DNA of 64,000 bases from UBA5018 sp947463165 (GTDB lineage Bacteria > Cyanobacteriota > Cyanobacteriia > PCC-6307 > Cyanobiaceae): NCBI GenBank assembly GCA_943371245.1, contig CALRTY020000013.1, forward strand, positions 1 to 64,000, read 5' to 3'. Position 1 is the stretch's first letter. The number at the start of each line of letters is the position of its first letter. The notes beneath the pieces are model-generated. The model was not told where the DNA came from and did not search any database. It worked only from the letters and a program-made list of their open reading frames with translations. The translations under genes were made by a program, and so were the position numbers. Below, one piece after another: positions 8,633-18,297 of the stretch.

Positions 8633-9081
8633 GGCTGCTGGCCCCCAGCGGCCCAGGGCACTGCCACCACACCCTCCAGCTGCTGCCAGCGCTGGCGTGG
8701 CGCCACCAGCTGCGTGAGGCCCAGGCGCTCCAGGGCAATGGTCAGCTTCTCCAGATCCGGGGCCACCCCTGCCCCTGCGTGAAGAGGCAGAGCCAGCAGC
8801 TGCTGTTCGGCCGGGTCGGCCATCAACTGCAGATCCAGGTCTTCCAGTTCCCGCTGGAAGAACAGGCGCCGCATCCGCACCGTCAAAGCCGGCCCCAAGC
8901 ACTGGGCAAAGGCCTCCAGCTCGGCTTGCTCCGGAGAGCAGCCGCAGTTGAGGGCCAGCCAGATCAATAGCTTTGACCAGCATTCAGCCGTCCAGGCGGG
9001 CTGGAAGCTGTCGCGGTGCTGGCGCACCAGCTCGGTGATGGCGAAATCAAACAGGGTGGCCTGCAGGCGGGGGGCTTCCAT
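8629..9081 (-). CDS. Conserved hypothetical protein upstream of cupin
   Basis: 150 residues if started at the ATG at 9081 (MEAPRLQATLFDFAITELVRQ), which leaves a 93-base divergent promoter region before the next gene; a longer frame to 9174 would abut that gene's start and is less likely. The protein is helical and soluble (FAITELVRQHRDSFQP, CWSKLLIWLALNCGCS) with a Trp/Cys-rich middle and no motif I can assign. Overlap of 4 bases with the cupin gene indicates an operon. Function unknown. Confidence 0.65.
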   Translation of the reverse strand: MEAPRLQATLFDFAITELVRQHRDSFQPAWTAECWSKLLIWLALNCGCSPEQAELEAFAQCLGPALTVRMRRLFFQRELEDLDLQLMADPAEQQLLALPLHAGAGVAPDLEKLTIALERLGLTQLVAPRQRWQQLEGVVAVPWAAGGQQP

Positions 9082-9174
9082 GGGCGGCAGCGGTGCCGGA
9101 ATGGTGACAGAACCAGGTGCCCATCCTGACCGCAGCCGGGCAAACTGCTGTGACATGCCACGGGAAGCAGCCAC

Positions 9175-9429
9175 ATGGCCCTCGACTTCAACGACCCCGA
9201 TCTGGAGTTTTCCGATCTGGTGTACGCATACCAGAGCTGGGTGATAGCGGTGATCAACGACGAAAAACTCGGCGGCGACAAGCTGCTCAGCGATGAGATC
9301 GCCGACGACGCCATCAACGCCATGCGCTTCCTGCCAGGCGAGGTGACCAGCGCCATCGAAACCAGCCTCGCCCGCGTCTACGAGGTGGATCCAGACGAAC
9401 TGGCCAACCTGCTCTTCCCCGAGGGCTGA
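9175..9429 (+). CDS. Small acidic conserved protein
   Basis: 84 residues, strongly acidic (MALDFNDPDLEFSDLVYAYQ), predicted all-helical with the ending DPDELANLLFPEG. It has no transmembrane segment or cysteine. Divergent from the cupin operon, with a GGGAAG ribosome-binding-like sequence ahead of the ATG. Followed 30 bases later by a strong intrinsic terminator, so it is a monocistronic unit. I do not recognise a function. Confidence 0.7.
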   Translation: MALDFNDPDLEFSDLVYAYQSWVIAVINDEKLGGDKLLSDEIADDAINAMRFLPGEVTSAIETSLARVYEVDPDELANLLFPEG

Positions 9430-9458
9430 GCCAAATTTTTATGGCTTAGGCCGAAGCC

Positions 9459-9496
9459 GGGCGGCTACATCCAACAGGGAGTAGCCGCCCTTTTTT
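9459..9496 (+). terminator. Rho-independent terminator
   Basis: Perfect 10-bp stem GGGCGGCTAC / GTAGCCGCCC (9459-9468 and 9481-9490) with a 12-base loop, followed by six T. Ends the small acidic gene at 9175-9429. Confidence 0.92.
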
Positions 9497-9615
9497 GTGT
9501 AGCTGCCCGGCTGGCTGGTGCGGCTCGGTTGGCTCCGGCGCCTCGACCGGTATCTATCGCCACCCAGGGCCCCCCAGGCCATTGGTGATAATTACAAAAA
9601 TATTCAGGCTGTCGG

Positions 9616-10578
9616 TTGGGAAATTTAGCTATGGCAAATTCGACCATAGACAATTCGGCCGCAGGCAATCTGGATATGGGTACTTTGGAGCTGGGCGCTT
9701 TGGAAGCTGGCAAGGTGGAAGTGGGCAGGGTTGAAGTGGGCAAGGTGGAGGCGCTATGGCGCTATCCGGTGAAGTCGATGCAGGGGGAATGCCTGCCCCG
9801 GTTGGCGGTGGATGCGGGCGGCGTGCGGGGCGATCGGGCCTATGCCCTCTGGGATCACGCCACCAGCCGGGTGGCCAGCGCCAAAAACCCGCTGTTGTGG
9901 CGATCCCTGCTCGCCTACGAAGCCCGCTACAGCAGCGAACCGCAGCCTGGCGCAGCGCCGCCGGCGGTGGCGATCACCCCCGTGGCAGATCGGGGAAGCG
10001 CGCCAATGCTCACCAGCGATCCAGCCATTCACGCCAGTTTGTCTGAGTTGCTGGGGCGGGAACTCACATTGCTGGATCAGGCACCCGATCAAGTAAGCCT
10101 CGATCAGTACTGGCCCCAGGTGCCGGAACGGCCATTTCATAACAACGAAGTCAATGAGCTTCGCCTGCCAGAAGGCACCTTTTTTGATGCCTGCCAGGTG
10201 CACGCAATCACAACTTCCACCCTGGAGCGCTATAGGGAACTAGAGCCAGAGCTGGATTTCGCGGTGGAGCGCTTTCGCCCCAATCTGATCATTCAGCCCA
10301 CCGCTGGCCAGGGGGATGGCTTCGTGGAGGAAGCTTGGATTGGCGGCTATTTGCAGATTGGCGAGAGCCTGCGCCTGCGCGTGATTGACGGCTGTCCCCG
10401 CTGCGTTGTTACTACCCTGGCTCAAAACCTACCCCAGGGGCAAATACCGCAAACCCTGGAAATTCTCCGGGCCACTGCCCGCCACAACAAGGTGGTGGCG
10501 GGCATCAGGCTGGCAGTTGAAACCCCGGGCCCGATTGCCCTGGGCGATGCGGTGCTTTACCTGCCAGCCTCTAACTAA
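9616..10578 (+). CDS. MOSC domain protein (molybdenum-cofactor-type sulfurase fold)
   Basis: Up to 320 residues. The core begins VEALWRYPVKSMQGE, the hallmark of the MOSC N-terminal beta-barrel, followed by GVRGDRAYALWD. Near the C-terminus come the MOSC signature patches FRPNLIIQPTAGQGDGF and IDGCPRCVVTTLAQ, the latter carrying the cysteine used for sulfur/cofactor transfer. Such proteins handle molybdenum cofactor or reduce N-hydroxylated compounds. The true start is uncertain: the 40 residues before VEALWRY are built from imperfect repeats (EAGKVEVGRVEVGKVE), so translation may begin at one of the in-frame ATG/GTG codons between 9616 and 9748. Convergent with chlH. Confidence 0.82.
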   Translation: MGNLAMANSTIDNSAAGNLDMGTLELGALEAGKVEVGRVEVGKVEALWRYPVKSMQGECLPRLAVDAGGVRGDRAYALWDHATSRVASAKNPLLWRSLLAYEARYSSEPQPGAAPPAVAITPVADRGSAPMLTSDPAIHASLSELLGRELTLLDQAPDQVSLDQYWPQVPERPFHNNEVNELRLPEGTFFDACQVHAITTSTLERYRELEPELDFAVERFRPNLIIQPTAGQGDGFVEEAWIGGYLQIGESLRLRVIDGCPRCVVTTLAQNLPQGQIPQTLEILRATARHNKVVAGIRLAVETPGPIALGDAVLYLPASN

Positions 10579-10774
10579 ACGCATATAGTAGCTTGCCCTT
10601 TATTGCTGGCGAGAATTAGCTGAACGGGCACTTCAAAAATTGCCCGCTCGGCTCCCAGGAGTCGTGAACCGGCCAATCGCCACAATGCTTATCAGTTGAT
10701 GATAGCTGAGAGACTTGGGATCTTTCGAGGTGACTTTAACATCCCCTTCCAAGTTCAGCACGCCCTAAACATCA

Positions 10775-10801
10775 TAAAAAAAGCCGCCAAATTGGCGGCT
10801 T
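10775..10801 (-). terminator. Intrinsic terminator downstream of chlH
   Basis: Stem AAGCCGCC / GGCGGCTT (10781-10788 and 10794-10801) with a 5-base loop; on the minus strand it is followed by a run of T (A-run 10776-10782 on plus). It sits 50 bases past the chlH stop; it may also slow plus-strand transcription from the MOSC gene. The rest of the 10579-10851 gap shows nothing else. Confidence 0.8.
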
Positions 10802-10851
10802 TACAGAGCTTCTTTGGCCGGCTGCTTAGCCGATTCCCTCAGCCGCTTCCC

Positions 10852-13800
10852 TTAGCCGCCGGTGGTGACCCCTTCGATGCGGTCTTCTATTTCCTGATAG
10901 ATCTCCTGGAGTTGCTGAATATTTTCCTCTGAAGTTTCCCAATAGCCGCGGCCATTCACCTCGAGCAGGGTGCTCACGATGCGCCGGAAGCTGTGGGGGT
11001 TGAGATCCATCAGGCGCTTGCGCATCTCGGGATCATTGATGAAGGTGCTGTTGGCATCTTCATAAACGAAATTATCTACTTGGCCGCTGGTGGCACTCCA
11101 ACCAAGCGTAAAATTTAGTCTCTTGGCTACTTCACGTACGCCCTCATAGCCAGAATTGAGCATCCCCTCGTACCACTTGGGATTAAGCAATTTCGTGCGC
11201 GAATCCAAGCGGATGGTTTCGCCAAGGGTGCGAACCTGGGCATTGGCGGTGGTGGTGTCGGCGATATAGCTGGCGGGAGCCTTGCCGTCATCGCGCAGGC
11301 TAGCGATCAATTTAGTGGGGTCTGAGTCGAAATAGTGGCTAACATCGGTAAGTGAAATCTCGGCGGAGTCTAAGTTTTGGAAGGTTACATCGGCGGTTTT
11401 CATCGCCGATTCAAAAACTTCGCGGCTTTGGTTCATCTCGCCTGGATTGTCTGCGTTAAAGGCAAACGTTTTGCGGCTTAGATACATCTCCTGCAGCTCG
11501 TTCTCCTGCTCCCAGGTGCTGTTCTCCACCGCCAGGTTCACGTTGGAGCTATAGCTGCCGCTGGCATTGGAAAACACGCGCGTGGCCGCATCCCGCAGGC
11601 TGATGCCCTGGGCGCTGGCCTGCTCGCTGGCATGCTTGCGCACAAAATTCATCGCCAGGGGCTCGTCGGCCTCGGCGGCAAGCTTGACGCCTTGATCGAT
11701 CAGAGCCATCTGATTGATGAACAGGTCGCGGAAAACCCCCGAGCAATTAACCACCACATCAATACGCGGACGACCGAGTTCCTCCAGGGAAATCAGTTCG
11801 AGCTTATTAACGCGGCCCAGGGAATCAGCAACGGGGCGCACGCCGATAAACCAGAGGATTTGAGCTAAGGATTCGCCGTAGGTTTTGATGTTATCGGTGC
11901 CCCAGAGCACGCAGGCAATCGTTTCAGGCCAAGTGCCCTGCTCCGCTTTTTGGCGCTCGATAAGGCGATCCACCACCACCTTGGCCGCAGCGATCGCCGC
12001 CCGGGTGGGGATGGATTGGGGATCCAGGGCATGGATGTTCTTGCCGCTAGGCAATACGCCGGGGTTGCGGATCGGATCGCCACCGGGCCCGGGAATCACA
12101 TACTCGCCATCGAGGGCCCGCAGCAGGCTTTCCATCTCCATATCCGCGCAGATCTGCTCAAGGCAAAAGCGCAGATAGGCGAACAATTTATCCAGTTCTC
12201 CCCTATCCACCTGGGCGAAACCGGCCTGGCAGCAGGCCCGCAACCAGGGGCTGGGGAATTGGAAGCCGAAACGGGCCAATAGATCGATCAGCCAGCCCAG
12301 GTTCTCCCGCAGATTCACCCGTCCATCCCGACCGGTGAGCGAGCGCACCATGGAGGCCACGGCAATGCGGCAAACCTCTGTGATGCGGCAGTTGAGCTCC
12401 ACATCGGCGAGCACACCCTGATCATTGCCGAGATAAATGTCGTCAATGGTGCGGCCGAGGCTCTCGGCCAGCAGGGCCGGCAGCGAGCGGAGACCCTCCT
12501 CCTGCCGCTCCAGGGCGGCGATGTTCACCAGGGTGGCGATCGCCTCCTCAGCGGTGGGCGGCTTGCCGATCGTGTGCAGGCCGCAGGGCAACAGCCGGCT
12601 TTCAATCTCCATTAACTGCCGATAAACGGCCCCCACCACCCCATCGCGGCCATCCATATCCAAGCCGGAGGCATCGTTTTCGGGCAGGGTTACGTCTTTA
12701 TCGAGGTTGCACAGGCGGGCGGTTTCCACGATCGCGTTAACGATCTGCACGCCGCGGCTACTTTCCCGCAATTGCTGATAGGAACCCACCAGCTCACCCA
12801 GCTCCTTGAGGCCCTTATACAAACCAGCATTTTCCGCCGGGGGGGTGAGATAGCTGATCGTGGAGGCATAGCCCCGCCGTTTGGCGATGGTGGCTTCCGA
12901 TGGGTTATTGGCGGCGTAGTAATAGAGATTGGGCAGGGCGCCAATCAGCGAATCCGGATAACAGGTTTCGCTCATGCCCATCTGCTTGCCGGGCATGAAT
13001 TCCAGCGAACCGTGGGTGCCGAAATGCAGCACAGCATCGGCCTGCCATACCTTTTCCAGGTATGTGTAATAGGCGGCAAAGCCATGGTGGGGGCTGGCGC
13101 TACGGGAATAGAGCAGCCGCATCGGGTCGCCCTCGTAGCCAAAGGTGGGCTGAACACCCACAAACACATTGCCGAAATGGCGGCCGTAAATTAATAAATT
13201 GGTGCCGTCGCTATTCAGGGAGCCGGGCGGTTTGCCCCAGTTCTCCTCCAGCCGTTCGGAATAGGGCGTCAGCCGCTCGTATTCCGCCACGCTCATCCGG
13301 TGGGCAATGGCCAGCTCCGGTGATCCCTCCAGCGCCTCGGGATCCTTGAGCACGGCATTCATCAATTCGCCGCTATCGCGGGGCATGTTTTCGATGCTGT
13401 ATCCCTTTGCCCTTAGTTCCTCCAGCACCCGATGGATCGAACCAAATACATCTAGATAGGCGGCCGTGCCCACATTGCCCTTGTCGGGGGGGAAGCTGAA
13501 TACGGTGATGGCCAGCTTCTTTTCGGCGCGGGGTTTGATCCGCAGCGAGGCCCAACGGATTGCCCGTTCGGCGATGGCATCAACCCGGTCTTGGAGGGTG
13601 TGGGCCTTGCCGGTGGCATCATCCCGGCCGCTGAGCACTATCGGTTCAATCGCCCCATCCAGTTCAGGGATGGCGATTTGCAGCGCCACCTGCACCGGGT
13701 GGAGGCCCAGATCGCTCTCCTCCCATTCCTGGGTGGTTTGGAATACCAGCGGCAGCGCCACCATGTAGGGGCGATTGAGCGATTTCAGCGCTTCCACCGC

Positions 13801-14859
13801 CTTTGGATGGTCCTGGCGAGCGGGCCCCCCCACCAGCGCGAAACCGGTGAGCGAAACCACGCCATCCACAATCGGCAGCTGCGGATTGAGGGGGTCGTAG
13901 AAGAAGGCATTCACCGGTTTGGTGAAGTCGAGGCCGCCGCAAAACACCGGAATAACCGTGGCGCCTCTGTATTCCATTTCCTGGATCACGGCCACGTAAT
14001 GGGCCTCATCGCCGGTAACGATGTGGCTGCGTTGCAGCACCAAACCGATCACCGGTCCCCGCCGCGCCTTATCGCTGAGATCGGTGCGACTGGCGGTCCA
14101 ATTTAGATATTCCTTGAGGTCCTCGAACATCGAGGGTGCCAGGGGATGCCAGATGCCCAGATCCGGGAACACCTGGGGCTCCGCCACCTCCACCGCCGGC
14201 CGCTCCGAATTCCCCCTAGGGAAAACGTACTTATCGGCGAGCATCAACAGGAAGTTGCGCAGGTTATCCGGCGTGCCGCCCAGCCAATACTGAAAGCTGA
14301 GCATGAACGAACGAGCATCCTGCGCCTTCTCTACCGGTAGATATTTGAGAACAGTTGGCAGAGTATTCAATAGCTTCAGCATCGCGTCTTGGAAGCCGGC
14401 GCCACCGGCCTCTTTCCGCTTCTTCATGAAGCTGGCGATGGCACTCTTGCTCTGGCCGAGTTGGGCCATGGAGAAGGTACCTAATTTATTTAGCCGCATC
14501 ACCTCCGGCATGGAGGGGAAGATCACGGCCGCCTTGAGCCGATCGCGCTGGGGGGCCACCGCCTCCACCACCTTCTGGGCCAGGTCTTCAATGAAAATCA
14601 GCGAGCCGATGAATACATCGGCGGCCGCCACATCGGCGCAGAAATCGGCGTAGTTATCTGGATCGCGCAATTCTTCGATCAGATAGCCGCTCAGGTCGAT
14701 GGCCAGCGGACCGTTCTGGTCGTTGAGGGAGTTGGCCGCCTGGGTGAGGGCGTTCTGGTACTGGGGCTCCAACACCACATACACGGCGCGCATCACGGCG
14801 CCTTGGTGGTGGTCGGCAGGGCTGACCCGACGGTTGGCGGAGCGGACCTGCGTGAACAT
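10852..14859 (-). CDS. chlH: Magnesium chelatase subunit H
   Basis: 1335 residues, the normal length for ChlH/BchH, the porphyrin-binding catalytic subunit that inserts Mg into protoporphyrin IX together with ChlI and ChlD: the first committed step to chlorophyll. Characteristic blocks include AVYVVLEPQYQNAL at the N-terminus, 'HFGTHGSLEFMPGKQMGMS' (CobN/Mg-chelatase signature) and 'ALDGEYVIPGPGGDPIRNP' later. The start MFTQVRSANRR is kept because it resembles other cyanobacterial ChlH N-termini; an internal ATG at 14793 is the alternative. Divergent from dapB with a ~120-base shared promoter region. Confidence 0.97.
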   Translation of the reverse strand: MFTQVRSANRRVSPADHHQGAVMRAVYVVLEPQYQNALTQAANSLNDQNGPLAIDLSGYLIEELRDPDNYADFCADVAAADVFIGSLIFIEDLAQKVVEAVAPQRDRLKAAVIFPSMPEVMRLNKLGTFSMAQLGQSKSAIASFMKKRKEAGGAGFQDAMLKLLNTLPTVLKYLPVEKAQDARSFMLSFQYWLGGTPDNLRNFLLMLADKYVFPRGNSERPAVEVAEPQVFPDLGIWHPLAPSMFEDLKEYLNWTASRTDLSDKARRGPVIGLVLQRSHIVTGDEAHYVAVIQEMEYRGATVIPVFCGGLDFTKPVNAFFYDPLNPQLPIVDGVVSLTGFALVGGPARQDHPKAVEALKSLNRPYMVALPLVFQTTQEWEESDLGLHPVQVALQIAIPELDGAIEPIVLSGRDDATGKAHTLQDRVDAIAERAIRWASLRIKPRAEKKLAITVFSFPPDKGNVGTAAYLDVFGSIHRVLEELRAKGYSIENMPRDSGELMNAVLKDPEALEGSPELAIAHRMSVAEYERLTPYSERLEENWGKPPGSLNSDGTNLLIYGRHFGNVFVGVQPTFGYEGDPMRLLYSRSASPHHGFAAYYTYLEKVWQADAVLHFGTHGSLEFMPGKQMGMSETCYPDSLIGALPNLYYYAANNPSEATIAKRRGYASTISYLTPPAENAGLYKGLKELGELVGSYQQLRESSRGVQIVNAIVETARLCNLDKDVTLPENDASGLDMDGRDGVVGAVYRQLMEIESRLLPCGLHTIGKPPTAEEAIATLVNIAALERQEEGLRSLPALLAESLGRTIDDIYLGNDQGVLADVELNCRITEVCRIAVASMVRSLTGRDGRVNLRENLGWLIDLLARFGFQFPSPWLRACCQAGFAQVDRGELDKLFAYLRFCLEQICADMEMESLLRALDGEYVIPGPGGDPIRNPGVLPSGKNIHALDPQSIPTRAAIAAAKVVVDRLIERQKAEQGTWPETIACVLWGTDNIKTYGESLAQILWFIGVRPVADSLGRVNKLELISLEELGRPRIDVVVNCSGVFRDLFINQMALIDQGVKLAAEADEPLAMNFVRKHASEQASAQGISLRDAATRVFSNASGSYSSNVNLAVENSTWEQENELQEMYLSRKTFAFNADNPGEMNQSREVFESAMKTADVTFQNLDSAEISLTDVSHYFDSDPTKLIASLRDDGKAPASYIADTTTANAQVRTLGETIRLDSRTKLLNPKWYEGMLNSGYEGVREVAKRLNFTLGWSATSGQVDNFVYEDANSTFINDPEMRKRLMDLNPHSFRRIVSTLLEVNGRGYWETSEENIQQLQEIYQEIEDRIEGVTTGG

Positions 14860-14981
14860 GTGAACCGGTATGAAGCACTGGCGGGCAGCCTACGAAGGCC
14901 ACCCACCGGATCGGGAGCTGTGGCCCAGGCGCCATGGGCCATAGGCTCGAATGCCGCCCCCCACTGCCCTTCGCTGCCGCG

Positions 14982-15839
14982 ATGACCACCAGCAACCCCA
15001 GCAGCTCAGCCATTGCCGTGGTGGTGGCCGGCGCCCTGGGCCGCATGGGCGCCGAAGTGGTGAAGGCGATCACGGCGGCCCCGGATTGCCACCTGGTGGG
15101 CGCCATCGACAACACCCCCGGCAAGGAGGGCCAAGACGTTGGCCTGGAGCTGAGGCTGGGGGAACTGGAGGTGGCCGTTACCGCCGACTTTGAGGGCTGC
15201 CTCTGCCAGGCCAGCCAGGCCGTGCGCCAATCCGGTCCTGGCGGTGGGGCGGTGCTGGTGGACTTCACCCATCCCTCGGTGGTCTACGAGCACACCCGGG
15301 GCGCGATCGCCTACGGGGTGCACCCGGTGATCGGCACCACGGGGCTGAGCCCCGAGCAACTCCAAGACCTGGCCAGCTTTGCCGCCAAAGCCAGCGTCGG
15401 CGGCGCCGTGATCCCCAACTTCTCCCTGGGCATGGTGCTGTTGCAGCAGGCCGCCGCCGCCGCCGCCCGCTTCTACGACTACGCCGAGCTCACCGAGTTG
15501 CACCACAACCGCAAGGCCGACGCCCCCAGCGGCACCTGCATCAAAACCGCCGAGCTGATGGAGGAGCTGGGCAAGCAGTTCAATCGGCCCGAGCTCGATG
15601 AGCACGAGAGCCTGGCGGGTTGCCGCGGCGGCCGCCGCGACAGTGGCCTGAGGCTGCACTCCGTGCGCCTGCCGGGTCTGGTGGCCCACCAGGAGGTGAT
15701 CTTCGGGGCGGCCGGCGAGACCTACACCCTGCGCCACGACACCATCGATCGCGCCGCCTACATGCCCGGGGTGCTGCTCAGCGTGCGCCGGGTGCGCCAG
15801 CTGGAGGGGCTGGTCTACGGCCTGGAACGCCTGATCTGA
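14982..15839 (+). CDS. dapB: 4-hydroxy-tetrahydrodipicolinate reductase
   Basis: 285 residues from ATG 14982 (MTTSNPSSSAIAV). NAD(P)H-dependent step of the diaminopimelate/lysine pathway. Evidence: N-terminal Rossmann loop VVVAGALGRMGAEVV at ~12-26, 'VDFTHPSVV', 'VIGTTGLSPEQL', and the substrate-binding signature ELHHNRKADAPSGT with catalytic His and Lys. Typical DapB length is 260-285. A longer in-frame extension to 14934 lacks conservation and is not used. Four bases separate it from the next gene, so they probably share a transcript. Confidence 0.96.
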   Translation: MTTSNPSSSAIAVVVAGALGRMGAEVVKAITAAPDCHLVGAIDNTPGKEGQDVGLELRLGELEVAVTADFEGCLCQASQAVRQSGPGGGAVLVDFTHPSVVYEHTRGAIAYGVHPVIGTTGLSPEQLQDLASFAAKASVGGAVIPNFSLGMVLLQQAAAAAARFYDYAELTELHHNRKADAPSGTCIKTAELMEELGKQFNRPELDEHESLAGCRGGRRDSGLRLHSVRLPGLVAHQEVIFGAAGETYTLRHDTIDRAAYMPGVLLSVRRVRQLEGLVYGLERLI

Positions 15840-15843
15840 TCCG

Positions 15844-16491
15844 ATGTTGATCCCCCTGCGGCCCGGTGAGCTGCCCCGTCTGATCCCGGCCGTGGCCACC
15901 GGCCCCCAGTTCAACGCCAGTAGCGGCAGCCCCCAAAAATTGCTGCAACGCCTGTTCATCTCGGTGATCGGCGGTGTAATTACGCTGCTGATCAGCCAGA
16001 GCGTGCTGTTCTCCAGCCAGGCGGGCCCGATCGCCCTGATGGTGGGCGTGGTGTTCCTGCTCTACATGCTCTGGGGACCGATCCTGGAGGCCAGCCGCCG
16101 CAACGCCAGCTTGCGCCGCTATCCAGCAGCGGCGATTTTTGAGGGCGAGGTGGCCAACCTGTTCATCCGCGAGCAGGTGGAGGGCCGCCAGGAGACCACC
16201 GACCGCCAGGGGCGCCTGGAGCTGGTGGAAAACCGCCGCAGCTGGCTGTGTCTGGAGCTGGAGGACGAGCAGGGCTACCTGGGGCTGATCCGCTTCCCCT
16301 ACGTGAAAAAGCATCAGAAGATTCGTCGCGGCATGGTGGTGCGCTGCCTGGTGCTGAGCGAGCGCCCAGACTTCTCCCGCATCGCCGCCCTCAGCGACGC
16401 CTGGCTGCCCCAACTCAACATCTGGGTGGGCGAGTACCCATATCTGCTCAGACCGGCCTTCCAGGAGCTCTGCCAGCGGCGCCTGCGCTGA
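15844..16491 (+). CDS. Conserved cyanobacterial membrane protein
   Basis: 215 residues. Two hydrophobic helices at about 38-56 (FISVIGGVITLLISQSVLF) and 62-80 (GPIALMVGVVFLLYMLWGP) anchor a C-terminal soluble domain with a beta-rich look (IFEGEVANLFIREQ, RSWLCLELEDEQGYLGLIRFPY). Relatives in picocyanobacteria are often labelled as phosphate ABC permeases, but I see no permease motif here and would not use that name. Lies 4 bases after dapB. Confidence 0.7.
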   Translation: MLIPLRPGELPRLIPAVATGPQFNASSGSPQKLLQRLFISVIGGVITLLISQSVLFSSQAGPIALMVGVVFLLYMLWGPILEASRRNASLRRYPAAAIFEGEVANLFIREQVEGRQETTDRQGRLELVENRRSWLCLELEDEQGYLGLIRFPYVKKHQKIRRGMVVRCLVLSERPDFSRIAALSDAWLPQLNIWVGEYPYLLRPAFQELCQRRLR

Positions 16492-16627
16492 GCCTGAGCC
16501 CCTAGCACAGCGGTCGACCCTGGTGGCCCGAGCGCGTCTATGAAGCCTTCGCGGGCCCCAACTGCTGCAAGTTACATCTCGAAACAATGCGTTACAGTTC
16601 CTGCAGATCAACGCACCGGAGCCGACC

Positions 16628-16915
16628 GTGACCCAGGCCAACGCTTCCCTTTCCGAGTCCGCCCTCGAAGCTTCCCCCCTGCGGGGCCCCGTGATCCGCG
16701 GCGCCACCGTCACTACTGAAGATGGCGGCCGTTTGAACGCCTTCGCCACCGAGCCCCGCATGCAGGTGGTGGACGTGGAAAGCGGCTGGGGCTTCCATGA
16801 GCGGGCCGAAAAGCTGAACGGCCGCATGGCGATGCTCGGTTTCATCGCCCTGCTGGCCACCGAACTGGCCCTGGGCGGCGAGTCCTTCACCCGCGGTCTG
16901 CTGGGCATCGGCTGA
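16628..16915 (+). CDS. hli: High-light-inducible protein (HLIP/SCP)
   Basis: 95 residues from a GTG start. The single transmembrane helix holds the chlorophyll-binding signature AEKLNGRMAMLGFIALLATE, with the conserved Glu, Asn and Arg ligands. Such one-helix relatives of LHC proteins sit in the thylakoid, bind chlorophyll and carotenoid, and protect photosystem assembly under light stress. The N-terminal ~55 residues are longer than in minimal HLIPs. Transcribed alone, with its own terminator pair immediately downstream. Confidence 0.93.
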   Translation: MTQANASLSESALEASPLRGPVIRGATVTTEDGGRLNAFATEPRMQVVDVESGWGFHERAEKLNGRMAMLGFIALLATELALGGESFTRGLLGIG

Positions 16916-16940
16916 GCCGTTTAGCCCCTAGCTCACCGTC

Positions 16941-17000
16941 GCCCAAGGCCCCCGATCGGCCTTGGGCGCCTGGGCCGCAGCAAAATTGCTGCGGCTTTTT
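16941..17000 (+). terminator. Two stacked hairpins, second an intrinsic terminator
   Basis: First stem GCCCAAGGCC / GGCCTTGGGC (16941-16950, 16958-16967). Second stem GCCGCAGC / GCTGCGGC (16974-16981, 16988-16995) followed by five T. Together they end the hli transcript and lie just before the monooxygenase start, which argues against that gene starting as far up as 16962. Confidence 0.88.
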
Positions 17001-17051
17001 GTTGTGCAAGCCCGCCACCGCTGGCGGGCTGCTGATTCCGCCGTCTCCCCC

Positions 17052-18236
17052 TTGATCCCTCCGCCCTCCAGCTCGCCACACCTGTGGGCCCGCGTCAACG
17101 GGGCTGGCCCCACCGGGGCCCTGGCTGCCTTGGCCCTGGCCGATGCCGGCTGGCGGGTAACCCTGGTGGACCCCCTCGATCGCGGCCAGCTGCTGCAATC
17201 CTCCCGGGGCTACGCCTTCACCCATTCCAGCCAGCTGCTGCTGATCCGCCTGGGGCTCTGGCCCGAGCTGCGGGCGGTGATGGTGCCCTTCACCAACCTG
17301 GAGCTCGCGGATCTGGCGATCGCTCGCCAGGTGAGTTTTGGCAGCGCCGATCTGGCCCCCGGGCGCCGTAATGCCCCCGATGGCACCCCCGGTGGGGCAG
17401 TGGGCTGGATCGCCTCCCATCGGCCGCTGATGAAAGTGCTGCACGATCGACTCGCCGCCAATCCGGCGGTGGTGCTGCGGCTCGGCACCACCGCCGCCAC
17501 AGCCGCCGCCAGCGAGCAGGAGCCCAGTTGGGATTTGCTGGTGGCCGCCGACGGCGCCCTCTCCCCCAGCCGCGAGGCCCTGGGCATCGGCGTGTGGCAG
17601 CACTCCTATCGCCAAAATTGTCTGACAACCCAGGTGGAGCTGCGGGGCTGCGGCGAACACCAGGCCTGGGAGCTGTTTCGACCGGAGGGCCCCTTCGCTG
17701 TGTTGCCCCTGGGAGGCCGGCGCTTCCAGCTGGTCTGGAGTGCCCCCCAGGCTCGTTGTCGCCAGCTGGAGAGCCTGCCGGATGTGAGCTTTCTCGATGC
17801 CCTGGCCGGCGCCCTGCCGGCCCACTTGCAGCCCGATGCCCTGGTGGAGCAGCCGCGGGCCTTTCCCGTGCAACTGCTGCTGGCCCGGCGGCTGCATCGG
17901 GGCAGGGCCATCCTGCTGGGGGAGAGTGGCCATCGCTGCCATCCCGTGGGCGGGCAGGGCCTCAACCTCTGCTGGCGCGATGTGGCGGTGCTGCATCGGC
18001 TGGCCCTGCGGGCCGCTGCGGGCCGGTTGCCAGTGCAGCGGTTGCCGGCGGCCTATGGGAGCAGGCGCTGGCCGGATTTACTGCTAACCCTGGCGGCCAC
18101 CGACCTGTTGGTGCGGCTGTTTTCGAATCGACAGCCGCTGCTACTGCCCCTGAGACACCTGGCCTTGCTGTCGCTGGCGAGGTTTGCGCCGCTGCGGCGC
18201 CTCAGCCTGGCGCTGATGGGGGATGGCTTTAGCTGA
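17052..18236 (+). CDS. UbiH/VisC-type FAD-dependent monooxygenase
   Basis: 394 residues from TTG 17052; a GTG at 17004 is the alternative, while the longest frame overlaps the hli terminator. FAD-binding GxGPxG loop: NGAGPTGALAALALADAGW, near the N-terminus; second FAD motif 'LLGESGHRCHPVGGQGLNLC' (GDAAH-type, here GESGH). This is the aromatic-ring hydroxylase family (ubiquinone/plastoquinone-type or other prenylated phenol hydroxylation). Cyanobacteria make plastoquinone and tocopherol, so a quinone-related substrate is plausible but not shown. N-terminus has no signal peptide; the C-terminal part is Leu/Arg-rich and may touch the membrane. Confidence 0.85.
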   Translation: MIPPPSSSPHLWARVNGAGPTGALAALALADAGWRVTLVDPLDRGQLLQSSRGYAFTHSSQLLLIRLGLWPELRAVMVPFTNLELADLAIARQVSFGSADLAPGRRNAPDGTPGGAVGWIASHRPLMKVLHDRLAANPAVVLRLGTTAATAAASEQEPSWDLLVAADGALSPSREALGIGVWQHSYRQNCLTTQVELRGCGEHQAWELFRPEGPFAVLPLGGRRFQLVWSAPQARCRQLESLPDVSFLDALAGALPAHLQPDALVEQPRAFPVQLLLARRLHRGRAILLGESGHRCHPVGGQGLNLCWRDVAVLHRLALRAAAGRLPVQRLPAAYGSRRWPDLLLTLAATDLLVRLFSNRQPLLLPLRHLALLSLARFAPLRRLSLALMGDGFS

Positions 18237-18297
18237 GCTGGCCTGAGTTGATGATCTCCAGGCGCTGGCAGGCTGGTGGTAGGCGGCTTTTTCGGCC

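Noticed and set aside
16962..17051. Longer N-terminus of the UbiH-like monooxygenase
   Set aside because: It would start inside the hli terminator and adds residues that do not look conserved.
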